Assembly (NCBI GenBank): GCA_947456995.1
Contig: CANGVB010000031.1
Coordinates: 1 to 13,487, forward strand
Origin: Bryobacteraceae bacterium
GTDB lineage: Bacteria; Acidobacteriota; Terriglobia; Bryobacterales; Bryobacteraceae
Length of the DNA stretch: 13,487 bases
Reading direction: 5' to 3'
Shown here one piece after another: positions 7,198 through 13,487 of this stretch (positions are counted from its first letter, which is position 1; each line of letters starts with the position of its first letter). The notes beneath the pieces were generated by a model that ran no database searches, was not told where the DNA came from, and saw nothing but the letters and a program-made list of their open reading frames with translations. The position numbers and the translations under genes were made by a program.

Positions 7198-7698
7198 ATG
7201 GACAGCGATCGCAAATATTCGCAACGCGGCTACCACGATAACGACCGCCCCGATGGGGCTGGACGCCGCGACGACAGACCAAAATTCAACGGTCCCAAGC
7301 CACCTATTGACGTCACCGGGCCACGCCTTCCGAGGCTGGTTGAGAGCGTCGCCGCATCCCGTTGCTGGAACTGCTCCACAATGCTGATGGACGGTATCGA
7401 ATTCACGGCAAACTGCCCGAAGTGTAATTCGGCACTGCACTGCTGCAAGCAATGTACGCACTTTGAACCGTCGACGCGGTTTCAGTGTCTGAAGCCGATT
7501 CCGGAACGGGTCAATAAGAAGGATCAGGCCAACACCTGTACATTCTTCAAGCAGCGCGTGACGGTTGCCCGGGATACTCCGGGCGGACGCCAGGTATTGG
7601 GAGGCGGCACCAGCACCTCCCGTCCACTGGAACAGATTTCGGCCCCGCGCAGCTCTCAGGAAGCGCGGGCAGCCTTTGACAGTTTGTTTAAGAAGTAA
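7198..7698 (+). CDS. Cysteine-rich zinc-ribbon-like protein of unknown function
   Basis: 166 residues, not assigned to a named family. Seen: a polar, charged and probably disordered N-terminus (1-40, rich in D, R, G, P). A metal-binding core follows, with C56-X2-C59 and C73-X2-C76 forming a four-cysteine zinc ribbon, then C82, C83 and C86 (HCCKQC), C97 and C114. The C-terminal tail (about 125-160) is S/G/T-rich and ends AAFDSLFKK. The nine cysteines could hold one ribbon plus a second metal site. There is no signal peptide or membrane segment, so it is likely cytoplasmic. It has its own candidate promoter and strong ribosome site, so it is probably expressed alone. Its stop codon is one base from the stop of the convergent operon. 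A nucleic-acid or protein-interaction role is possible but unproven. Confidence 0.8.
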   Translation: MDSDRKYSQRGYHDNDRPDGAGRRDDRPKFNGPKPPIDVTGPRLPRLVESVAASRCWNCSTMLMDGIEFTANCPKCNSALHCCKQCTHFEPSTRFQCLKPIPERVNKKDQANTCTFFKQRVTVARDTPGGRQVLGGGTSTSRPLEQISAPRSSQEARAAFDSLFKK

Positions 7699-7706
7699 AC
7701 TACTTC
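7692..7706. terminator. Small hairpin spanning two convergent stop codons
   Basis: GAAGTA (7692-7697) and TACTTC (7701-7706) are perfect 6-bp arms with a 3-nt loop. They include nearly all of the TAA stop of the cysteine-rich gene (7696-7698) and the TAG stop of the isomerase gene (7702-7700). Read on the minus strand the stem is followed by TTAAACAAA, a weak U-tract equivalent; on the plus strand none follows. It may be a weak bidirectional terminator. The stem is AT-rich and short. Confidence 0.3.
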
Positions 7707-8254
7707 ACATCCATAAACTGATAGCAGATCATGTGCAGAGCGATCATGTGCGCATCTTCGATGCGGCCCATGTGCGGCTCTGGTGTATGAATCTGTAGTT
7801 GCACCAGTGGCCCCAGTTTGCCGCCGTCACGGCCGGTGAGGCCGATGGTGCGGCAGCCGATGGAGTTGGCATATTCAATCGCGCGCAACACGTTTGGGGA
7901 ATTGCCCGAGCCGCTGATGGCAATCACTACGTCTCCAGCAGAGCCGAAGTTTTTCAACTGTTCGATGGCTGCATCGTGATAATCCACATCGTTGGAATAG
8001 GCGGTGAGCGTTGGCATGTTGTCGTGAAGGGACATGATGCGGAAGCGCTTGTCCTGCTTGTAGCTGGCGCCTTTGAGCATGTCGCAGACGAAGTGCGATG
8101 CTGATGCGGCGCTGCCACCATTGCCTGTGGTGAAGATGGTCTTGCCCTGGTCTCTTGCCTCCGATAGCCAGGCGATGGCCTGATCTACTTTGGTGAGGTC
8201 GAGCCCGTTGAGGGTGTCAATGAGTTTGTCGCGGTAGGTTTGGGTAAAGGTCAT
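7700..8254 (-). CDS. gmhA: SIS-domain phosphosugar isomerase, GmhA-like (sedoheptulose-7-phosphate isomerase)
   Basis: Likely converts sedoheptulose-7-phosphate into D-glycero-D-manno-heptose-7-phosphate, the first step of nucleotide-heptose synthesis, in the cytoplasm. The 184 residues match GmhA (about 190). Seen: TTGNGGSAASASHF (42-55), the sugar-phosphate loop; SLHDNMPTLTAYSND (75-89); AISGSGNSPNV (112-122), the second SIS phosphate site; IGLTGRDGGKL (137-147); and the GmhA-type C-terminal helix GRIEDAHMIALHMIC (163-177), with E166, H169 and H174 as active-site candidates. It is the last gene of the operon, and its ATG overlaps the TGA of the ROK gene (ATGA) with no Shine-Dalgarno sequence, so it is probably translated by coupling. 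Another phosphosugar isomerase of the SIS group is possible, but the HldA-like kinase in the operon supports GmhA. Confidence 0.85.
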   Translation of the reverse strand: MTFTQTYRDKLIDTLNGLDLTKVDQAIAWLSEARDQGKTIFTTGNGGSAASASHFVCDMLKGASYKQDKRFRIMSLHDNMPTLTAYSNDVDYHDAAIEQLKNFGSAGDVVIAISGSGNSPNVLRAIEYANSIGCRTIGLTGRDGGKLGPLVQLQIHTPEPHMGRIEDAHMIALHMICYQFMDVK

Positions 8255-9108
8255 AAAGGAAAAGTTTCTTTCGCAAGCGCAAGAGCGCCATAGAGTACGC
8301 TGTCATCAGCGAGGGTAGCGGGGACAACATCAATGCGGGCGCGAGACCAGGCTGTAATCTGCCTGCGCAACTCTGCCCGGAGCGGAACAAAAAGCTTGTC
8401 GCCTGCCTTGCTGATACCGCCACCGATGACGATGCGCATGGGGTTGAGAATCATGATGGCCGCTTTGAGGCCGAGGCTTAAATCGACGACATAACGGTCG
8501 ACAAAAGCGGGGTCTTCGATCAGGTCTTTGGCGGGTTTGCCGTGATCGCGTTCGAGCCAGAGGCCACAGCAGAGGCGCTCAAAGCATCCGTAGGCGCCGC
8601 ATAAGCATTCCGGGCCACCGGGCCTGATGGTGAGATGGCCGATCTCGCCGGCATACCAGTCTGCTCCACGGTAGATGCCTTGTTCTGTGAGGATGCCTCC
8701 ACCAATGCCGGTGGAGAGAGTCATGTAGAAAAGCGGCCGCAATCCGGCGCCGGCACCATAGATGCCTTCACCCAGCGCACCGACATTGGCATCGTTGTCC
8801 ATAACAACGGGTGCACCTGCGATTTGAGTGATGGTTTCAACCAGCGGGTTTTCGGCCCAGCCTTCAACGTGAGTGGAGAGCGTGACTTTTTGCTGGCCAA
8901 AATCTACCGGGCCGCCGAAGCCGATGCCGCAACGATGGATGGCGTGATCCTGCTTCCAGGTGCTGATGATGCCTTCGATTTGAGCCAGCATGGAGCGAGG
9001 GCCACCGGCTCGATCTGTTTGCCGGGACTCTCGCAGCACCATCTCTTCGCCGGCGAAGAGTGCGAGTGAGAATTTGGTTCCGCCGATGTCGATTGCGAGG
9101 GTGTTCAT
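8251..9108 (-). CDS. ROK family sugar kinase
   Basis: An ATP-dependent sugar kinase of the ROK family (glucokinase, N-acetylmannosamine or fructokinase-like), 285 residues, cytoplasmic. Seen: phosphate-binding DIGGTK (7-12); GIGFGGPVD (61-69); MDNDAN (103-108), with probable catalytic base D106; LSTGIGGGI (131-139); and GEIGH with H158 followed by ECLCGAYGCFE (167-177), where C168, C170 and C175 complete the ROK zinc site. The second glycine loop is IVIGGGISK (226-234). There is no N-terminal DNA-binding domain, so it is an enzyme and not a repressor. The region after the zinc site is somewhat shorter than in many ROK kinases. It overlaps its neighbours by 4 bp at both ends. The substrate is unknown; the context suggests a sugar feeding or leaving heptose-phosphate metabolism. 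Confidence 0.9.
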   Translation of the reverse strand: MNTLAIDIGGTKFSLALFAGEEMVLRESRQTDRAGGPRSMLAQIEGIISTWKQDHAIHRCGIGFGGPVDFGQQKVTLSTHVEGWAENPLVETITQIAGAPVVMDNDANVGALGEGIYGAGAGLRPLFYMTLSTGIGGGILTEQGIYRGADWYAGEIGHLTIRPGGPECLCGAYGCFERLCCGLWLERDHGKPAKDLIEDPAFVDRYVVDLSLGLKAAIMILNPMRIVIGGGISKAGDKLFVPLRAELRRQITAWSRARIDVVPATLADDSVLYGALALAKETFPL

Positions 9109-10097
9109 TCGATGCCGGCCCTACTTGCCGCCGCGTGGACTTCGGCTGGAGTAGCCGTGCCCGTGCCCTTTTTCATGATGGTGATGCTGGCGACGAGGTT
9201 GCCGAGTTGAACGGCTTCGTCGATTGTGGCTCCGGCAGCGAGAGCCGAAGCGGCTGCTGCAGAGAAGCTGTCGCCGGCACCGCAGATATCGATGGGATTC
9301 TCTACTGAAATGGTTTTGTGCGTTCTGGTGCCGAGGGAATCGAGTACGGTGGCACCACGCTCACCGGCGGTAACGATGAGGGCACGCAAGCCGAGTACGC
9401 CAAAGAGGTGGAAGTAATCTTCATGGCCCAAAAGTCGCATTGCAGCTTCGCGTGCTTCGTCTTCGTTGGGCTTCAGATAACACGAAGCGAAGAGCTCAGC
9501 CCGTTTTCGTGAATCTACCCAGACCACTTTGCCTGGATCAGTCTTGCCAATTTCGTTGATCGCGTCTCTGAGTGCTGTTGTGACCACACCACCTCTGGAG
9601 GTTTCTGCCTGATCGCAAACCAGGATTGCGTCAAAGAGGGAAGCATAGTTCTTGAAGGTGCGCACGAGCTGGGCGTCGAGCGAATCCGGCAATGCGGAAT
9701 TGTTGATGAAGTCTACGCGCGGAAGATCTTCAACGCCGGTTGCTGCATTGATGTGTTTGGTGTAGGTGAAGGTTTGGATGAGCGGCGAGCGCAGAACCAG
9801 ATCCACGCCGATGTCTCTTACGCCCAGAGCCCTGAAGAGCTCGTCGCCGTGAGTGTCTTCACCGATTGCGCCCATCACTGCGACGCGGCCGATTCCGAGG
9901 TCTGCCAGGTTGTTCGCGATGGTGCCACAAGCTCCGGCTGTGGATTCGAAGCTGACAACGCCGATGCGGGGAAGGCCGGTCTCGCGTGAGGGCTCGGCAG
10001 CGGCAGGGTCATAAGTACACCAGCGATCAAGACAAATGTCGCCAAGCACCAGGACGTTCAGTTTTGAGAAGGCTTCGAGAATTTCTGAGATCTTCAT
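9105..10097 (-). CDS. PfkB/ribokinase-family kinase, RfaE1/HldA-like
   Basis: Likely phosphorylates a heptose-7-phosphate at C1 using ATP, as the kinase half of HldE does. 330 residues, the size of that half alone, with no nucleotidyltransferase domain. Seen: VLVLGDICLDRW (15-26), like the LGDxMLDRY start of RfaE1; STAGACGTIANNLADLG (52-68), in place of the usual GGAANVAxNxAxLG; AVMGAIGEDTHG (73-84); LKPNEDEA (208-215); VTAGERGA (242-249); and the PfkB signature IDICGAGDSFSAA (269-281), with catalytic base D276. The usual T before GAGD is replaced by C272. It overlaps the DHS-like gene upstream and the ROK gene downstream by ATGA junctions. The shared operon with a GmhA-like isomerase supports a heptose role. 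Another sugar-phosphate kinase cannot be excluded. Confidence 0.85.
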   Translation of the reverse strand: MKISEILEAFSKLNVLVLGDICLDRWCTYDPAAAEPSRETGLPRIGVVSFESTAGACGTIANNLADLGIGRVAVMGAIGEDTHGDELFRALGVRDIGVDLVLRSPLIQTFTYTKHINAATGVEDLPRVDFINNSALPDSLDAQLVRTFKNYASLFDAILVCDQAETSRGGVVTTALRDAINEIGKTDPGKVVWVDSRKRAELFASCYLKPNEDEAREAAMRLLGHEDYFHLFGVLGLRALIVTAGERGATVLDSLGTRTHKTISVENPIDICGAGDSFSAAAASALAAGATIDEAVQLGNLVASITIMKKGTGTATPAEVHAAASRAGIE

Positions 10098-11053
10098 CGC
10101 AGTTGTCTCCAGAGGGCCGGCAGCGTGGCCCGGTGATTGCCGCAGAAATAATAGCTCTCGCCGCCGTCGACGACGGTTCTGACGAGGATGGTCTTCTGAG
10201 GCCGGAAGTAATAGCCAGGGTCTGACTTGGGGAGTTCTTTGCGGAAGTCGCCCTGAATCGGAATCAGGTCAAATACGGCTGTTGTGAAGTTGCGGATCTC
10301 TTCACCATGCTGAAGCGAAACGTTGCGGGCCATGGCCAGAGCCTTGAGATAAACCTCAGGGCCCATGATGGCCGAGCCGAAATTCATCATCACGCCACCT
10401 TCGAGCGAACGTACGGTTTCGGTGAAGATGAGGAAGTCGCGGTAGCTGGCTTTGCCGAGGCTTGCGCCATCAAAGTTGGGATGCTCGTGCAGGATGTCGT
10501 AGCCAATGCCTGCGTGGACGGTGGCGGGAACGCCTGCGCGCCACGCTGCGGCAAAGACGCTTAGATCGCGGTATGGGTAATCGGACTCTTCGATCCGGCG
10601 GCCTATGTATTCGCCCAGGCCCAGATCGAGACTGGCAGCTTCGCGGATCCAGTCGTTGAGTTCGCCCGTCTCTTGCCAGAGGCCGAACTGGCCTTCGCGG
10701 ATGTAGCGGGCCACGCTTTCGGTTGTCGCGCCGATGCGTGCGAGTTCGTAGTCGTGGATGGCACCTGCGCCATTGAAGGCGATGTGGCTGATAAAGCCGC
10801 GTTCGATCAAATCGATCAAGTGGCGGTTGACGCCGGCGCGAAGGACGTGAGCCCCCATGATCAGAATCACGGCGCGACCGTTTGTACGGGCTGTGCGAAT
10901 GCGATCGGCCAGAATCTTCAGGTCGGAGTGTTCAAAGGCCGGAGTCTCGCTGTCGAGGCTGAGCCAGTTGGAGATTTCTAGGTCGTGTTTGCGATCAGCC
11001 AGCGGCAGAATCCGCAAGGCGCTGCGGTCGAAAATGCGGTATTTGGAGCTCAT
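10094..11053 (-). CDS. Deoxyhypusine synthase-like protein lacking the catalytic lysine
   Basis: 319 residues with the fold pattern of deoxyhypusine synthase (DHS), an NAD-dependent enzyme, but probably another reaction. Seen and compared by eye: residues 66-108, with GAHVLRAGVNRHLIDLIERG followed by NGAGAIHDYELARIG, resemble the DHS stretch around SSGIRETIRYLV and TTAGGVEED. SVFAAAWRAGVPATVHAGIGYD (165-186) resembles DHS sequence ahead of its active site. EGGVMMNFGSAIMGPEVYLKAL (218-239) lines up with DHS GGGVVKHHIANANLM, with M223 where DHS has its nucleophilic lysine. I recall similar proteins ending this block GSAxxxPEVFLKA in other bacteria, of unknown function. The start lies 12 bp after the HAD gene, and the end overlaps the PfkB kinase by 4 bp. 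The operon suggests a step in heptose-derivative synthesis. Family call moderate, function unknown. Confidence 0.6.
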   Translation of the reverse strand: MSSKYRIFDRSALRILPLADRKHDLEISNWLSLDSETPAFEHSDLKILADRIRTARTNGRAVILIMGAHVLRAGVNRHLIDLIERGFISHIAFNGAGAIHDYELARIGATTESVARYIREGQFGLWQETGELNDWIREAASLDLGLGEYIGRRIEESDYPYRDLSVFAAAWRAGVPATVHAGIGYDILHEHPNFDGASLGKASYRDFLIFTETVRSLEGGVMMNFGSAIMGPEVYLKALAMARNVSLQHGEEIRNFTTAVFDLIPIQGDFRKELPKSDPGYYFRPQKTILVRTVVDGGESYYFCGNHRATLPALWRQLR

Positions 11054-11065
11054 GTTGGTTCAGGC

Positions 11066-11872
11066 TCAGGCAGGAAAGAGGGCGGCGCGCAACTGATCCA
11101 TGTTGGCGTAGTTGGCGACGATAAAGTCTGCACCGACACCAGCGAGGCGGTCTCGCTTCCAGGCGTCGACGGTGATGCAGGCAGGTTCGTCTGAGGCTAC
11201 GCCCACAGCAACTCCGCCAGCCTGTTTGACGACTTCGATTTCGACATAGCCGTCGCCGAAGCCGAGGAATTCTTCGCCCTTGTATTCACTGGATTCGACA
11301 ATCTGCTTGACCAGCAGGGCCTTGGAGAACTTGCTGAGGTCGTCGAGGGCGCCAAACACTCCGCCGTCGAAGTAATCGTAGACTTCGAGGAGTTTTGCTT
11401 CTTCGACTACATTTTCGTGGTCTGTGCCGCTGGCGAGGTAGAGCTTGAGGCCGCGGGCTTTGAGGTCTTCGAGCAGGGCACGGGAGCCGGGCACCATGTG
11501 TGCGTCGGGGCTGGTGCGGCCCGCACGCAGGTCGTCGAGGCGATCCTTGATCACTTCATGGAGCGCGTCGAGATACATCTTCTTGTAGACCTTCGGGTCT
11601 TCGGGCTGGCCGCCGCGCAGACGAATCTGTTCGGCCAGTTCCATCATCTGGTAGATCGTTTCTTTACCGGTGAGGCGAGCGACGAATTCTTCAACGAGTG
11701 TCTTGAGCTCAGCTTCAGATTCGCCGGTCTTGAGTTGGGCCAGAATTTCAACCATCTGGGGGACCATCACATTTACCCACCCGGTACGAATCAGGGAAAT
11801 CGTGCCATCAAAATCAAAAAGCACGACACGGGCGTCGTTGGCGTGGACGCCGGGTCGCAAATGTTCAATCAT
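11066..11872 (-). CDS. HAD-superfamily phosphatase with helical cap
   Basis: A Mg2+-dependent phosphohydrolase, 268 residues from the ATG at 11872. Seen: motif I FDFDGT with D20 (nucleophile) and D22 (acid/base); a helical cap over about residues 30-120; motif II LASGTD (S148); a motif III lysine near 181-184 (LSKFSK); and motif IV GFGDGYVEIE with D207 and E211, where an aspartate is usual. AGG at 11880-11878 is 5 nt before this ATG, which favours it over the in-frame GTG at 11875. First gene of the five-gene operon. In the heptose pathway a HAD phosphatase (GmhB) removes the C7 phosphate of heptose-1,7-bisphosphate, and this protein may do that. It has a large cap and is much longer than GmhB (about 190 residues), so it would be a non-orthologous replacement. 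A different phosphate ester substrate is possible. Confidence 0.85.
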   Translation of the reverse strand: MIEHLRPGVHANDARVVLFDFDGTISLIRTGWVNVMVPQMVEILAQLKTGESEAELKTLVEEFVARLTGKETIYQMMELAEQIRLRGGQPEDPKVYKKMYLDALHEVIKDRLDDLRAGRTSPDAHMVPGSRALLEDLKARGLKLYLASGTDHENVVEEAKLLEVYDYFDGGVFGALDDLSKFSKALLVKQIVESSEYKGEEFLGFGDGYVEIEVVKQAGGVAVGVASDEPACITVDAWKRDRLAGVGADFIVANYANMDQLRAALFPA

Positions 11873-11926
11873 CACTACCTATTGTCGCAAAGAGAGCGCA
11901 GCCGGGTTGCTAGACTCATCATTAGC

Positions 11927-12769
11927 TTGACTCGATTTTTTCTTAGTTTCTTTGCCGGTTTATCACTGTTTGCCGAGCCGCAGCGCATTGTTAGCACTGT
12001 CCCCGGGCTTACCGAAATTCTTTTTGAACTCGGGCTGGGGGACCGGACGGTTGGTGTGAGCGAGTATTGCCGGTATCCTGCGGCTGCGCTGAGCAAGCCG
12101 AAGGTGGGGTCATTTTTGCAGCCCAATCTTGAAGCAATTACGGCTCTTCGGCCTGATCTTGTGTTGATCATCAAGAACCCGGTGCGGCTGAAGCAGCGGC
12201 TTGAGGCGATCGGCTTGAAAGTAGAAGAACTGGATCTTGAAACACTGCCGGGAATCCTTTCAGCGATTGACCGGCTGGGTGCGGAGACCAATCGCAAAGC
12301 GCGAGCCGCCGAGATGAGGAAGAAACTTGAGATGCGGCTGGCTGCGGTGCAGGCGAAGGTGAAGCAGCGGCGGAAGGTTACGTTTCTGGTGGGGCGCACG
12401 CCGCAGCGGCTGGAGGGCATGGTGGCTGTTGGCCCGAAAAGTTATCTCGACGAGCTGATGAAGTTTGCTGGTGGCGATAACATCTTTGCCGACTCGCCGG
12501 CGATGTATCCGAAGGTCTCGATCGAGCAGCTATTGGCTCGCGACCCTGAAGTGATCTTTGAGATGGGTGATTCGGTGCATGAAGGTATGGAGCAGGGTAA
12601 GTACCGCGAAGATGTACTTGCCGTGTGGGCGAAGATGCCGATGCTCAAAGCGGTGCGGGGCAAGAAGGTGTTTCCTCTCAACGACAATATCTACGTAGTG
12701 CCCGGGCCCCGGTTTGCTGATGCGGCTGAGCGCTTCTATGAGATGTTGCATGGAGGCGGAAGCCGTTGA
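11927..12769 (+). CDS. btuF: BtuF-like periplasmic cobalamin (or siderophore) binding protein
   Basis: A class III solute-binding protein that delivers vitamin B12 or a related chelate to an ABC importer. The chosen start is TTG at 11927, which gives 280 residues and a compact Sec signal (MTRFFLSFFAGLSLFA, cleavage before EPQ) without a lipobox. An in-frame ATG at 11861 is an alternative, but it would add a charged 22-residue extension reaching into the divergent HAD gene. Seen: RIVSTVPGLTEILFELGLGD (20-39), the first lobe with the BtuF/FecB pattern; VGVSEYCRYP (42-51); QPNLEAITALRPDLV (65-79), with E69; and SIEQLLARDPEVI (198-210), with E200. E69 and E200 match the two glutamates that dock on the permease. 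A helix linker runs at about 115-150. It overlaps the ATPase gene by 4 bp. No cobalamin riboswitch fits in the short upstream region. Confidence 0.85.
   Translation: MTRFFLSFFAGLSLFAEPQRIVSTVPGLTEILFELGLGDRTVGVSEYCRYPAAALSKPKVGSFLQPNLEAITALRPDLVLIIKNPVRLKQRLEAIGLKVEELDLETLPGILSAIDRLGAETNRKARAAEMRKKLEMRLAAVQAKVKQRRKVTFLVGRTPQRLEGMVAVGPKSYLDELMKFAGGDNIFADSPAMYPKVSIEQLLARDPEVIFEMGDSVHEGMEQGKYREDVLAVWAKMPMLKAVRGKKVFPLNDNIYVVPGPRFADAAERFYEMLHGGGSR
12752..12756 (+). promoter_or_regulatory. Shine-Dalgarno site deciding a TTG start
   Basis: GGAGG sits 9 nt before the TTG at 12766, inside the last codons of the binding-protein gene. There is no ATG near the N-terminus expected for the ABC ATPase, so this site supports a TTG start overlapping the preceding TGA (TTGA). 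Confidence 0.6.
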
Positions 12770-13487
12770 AGCCTGTCTACCAGATTCGGAATCTTGCCGT
12801 CGTCAAGGACGGACGAGCTCTGATCTCGGACATCAACCTTGATCTTGCCGCTGGTGAGCTTGTGGTGATTCTTGGGCCGAACGGGGCAGGCAAGAGTACC
12901 CTGCTGAAGGCTTTGGCGGGCATTGAGACGGTGAGTGCTGGAGAGATTTTGCTGGGTGGGGAATCGATTGCGAAAATCGGACGGCGTGATATGGCCCGGC
13001 AGGTGGCTATGGTGGAGCCGATGCTGGATCTTCCTTTTGGCTATAGCGTCGAGCAAGTGGTGATGATGGGGCGTGCGCCCCATATGGATGCCTGGTTTGA
13101 GGGAGCTGAAGACTGGGCACAGGTGGATGCTGCACTTGCTGTGATGGATTGCCAGCCACTGCGCAAGCGCGACTATCGCAATTTGTCGAGTGGCGAGAAG
13201 CAGCGGGTGCTGGTGGCGAGTGCTCTTGCCCAGCAGCCGTGTGTTTTGTTGCTTGATGAGTCGGCGGCTTTTCTTGATGTGCGGCACCAGCTTGAATTGT
13301 TTGAGGCCTTGAAGCGGTTGACCTCGCAAGGCTATCTGATTGTTGCCGTGACGCATGACTGGAATCTCGCGGCAGCCTGGGCATCGCGAATCATTCTTTT
13401 GAAAAATGGCAGCGTCGCGGCGGTAGGGCCGCCGGCCGAGCTGTCGAACGAAGCATTGCTACTCGAAGTGTTTGGTGTGCCGCTGGA
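12766..13487 (+). CDS. ABC transporter ATP-binding protein, BtuD/FhuC type (partial)
   Basis: The ATPase of a cobalamin or iron-chelate importer on the inner face of the inner membrane. 240 codons are visible from a TTG start and the gene continues past the right edge; the family length is about 255. Seen: Walker A GPNGAGKST (37-45); signature LSSGE (140-144); Walker B VLLLDE (160-165); and the switch histidine H197 (VTHDWN). Two features depart from the family. The Q-loop reads VAMVEPML (80-87) where VPQ is expected, so the usual glutamine is absent. The D-loop region reads ESAAFLD instead of EPTSALD. The gene is translationally coupled to the BtuF-like gene, and the BtuC-type permease is probably the next gene beyond the edge. 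B12 against siderophore specificity cannot be settled from the ATPase. Confidence 0.88.
   Translation, partial: MKPVYQIRNLAVVKDGRALISDINLDLAAGELVVILGPNGAGKSTLLKALAGIETVSAGEILLGGESIAKIGRRDMARQVAMVEPMLDLPFGYSVEQVVMMGRAPHMDAWFEGAEDWAQVDAALAVMDCQPLRKRDYRNLSSGEKQRVLVASALAQQPCVLLLDESAAFLDVRHQLELFEALKRLTSQGYLIVAVTHDWNLAAAWASRIILLKNGSVAAVGPPAELSNEALLLEVFGVPL

Noticed and set aside
8635-9069. 144-codon plus-strand frame within the ROK gene
   Set aside because: Antisense shadow; the ROK protein on the other strand has all family motifs.
11417-11926. 5' extension of the BtuF-like reading frame
   Set aside because: It runs antisense through the HAD gene and lies ahead of the signal peptide. The true start is at 11927 or, less likely, 11861.
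11873-11926. Direct repeat GAGTC and -10-like sequences between the HAD and BtuF-like genes
   Set aside because: The repeat is 5 bp, and no -10/-35 pair with sensible spacing was found for either direction, so no promoter was called.
12736-13356. 206-codon minus-strand frame opposite the ABC ATPase
   Set aside because: Antisense to Walker A, signature and Walker B motifs; no features of its own.

Overview
The window holds eleven genes: nine complete, and two cut by the window edges. It reads as a chromosomal stretch of a free-living Gram-negative bacterium of moderate-to-high GC. Exported proteins (a secreted S9 peptidase, an HlyD-type periplasmic adaptor, a BtuF-type periplasmic binding protein) imply a cell envelope with a periplasm. 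The gene content and protein style suggest Acidobacteriota (Bryobacter/Solibacter-like), but this is an impression and no marker gene proves it. I see no rRNA, tRNA, CRISPR array, insertion sequence or phage gene.

Layout from left to right. (1) 1-817, minus: Fe-S class I fumarase, alpha region, running off the left edge. (2) 841-2778, plus: secreted prolyl-oligopeptidase-family peptidase. The two start codons lie only 23 bp apart, with overlapping -10-like hexamers on opposite strands. (3) 2771-4341, minus: an Rrf2-family Fe-S regulator followed by an HlyD-type membrane-fusion adaptor, convergent with the peptidase and overlapping it by 8 bp. (4) 4342-4455: AT-rich divergent control region with two strong palindromes. 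(5) 4456-6999, plus: alpha-glucan phosphorylase. (6) 7000-7197: non-coding, with a possible folded RNA and a promoter. (7) 7198-7698, plus: a nine-cysteine, zinc-ribbon-like protein of unknown function. (8) 7700-11872, minus: a tightly packed five-gene operon, in transcription order HAD phosphatase, deoxyhypusine-synthase-like protein, RfaE1/HldA-like PfkB kinase, ROK kinase, GmhA-like isomerase. The last four genes are joined by 4-bp ATGA overlaps. (9) 11927-13487, plus: BtuF-like cobalamin-binding protein and a BtuD/FhuC-type ABC ATPase, with the permease presumably outside the window.

The five-gene operon is the most interesting part. It contains three functions expected for heptose-phosphate synthesis (sedoheptulose-7-phosphate isomerase, heptose-7-phosphate kinase, phosphatase). 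It also carries a second sugar kinase and a DHS-fold protein in which the catalytic lysine of true deoxyhypusine synthase appears to be replaced, and it lacks a visible nucleotidyltransferase. It may therefore make a heptose-derived product other than plain ADP-heptose, with the DHS-like protein doing an undescribed step. The second point of interest is the rrf2 control region, where one palindrome fills the promoter spacer of the regulator gene, as expected for autoregulation by a redox, NO or iron sensor that is co-transcribed with an orphan export adaptor.
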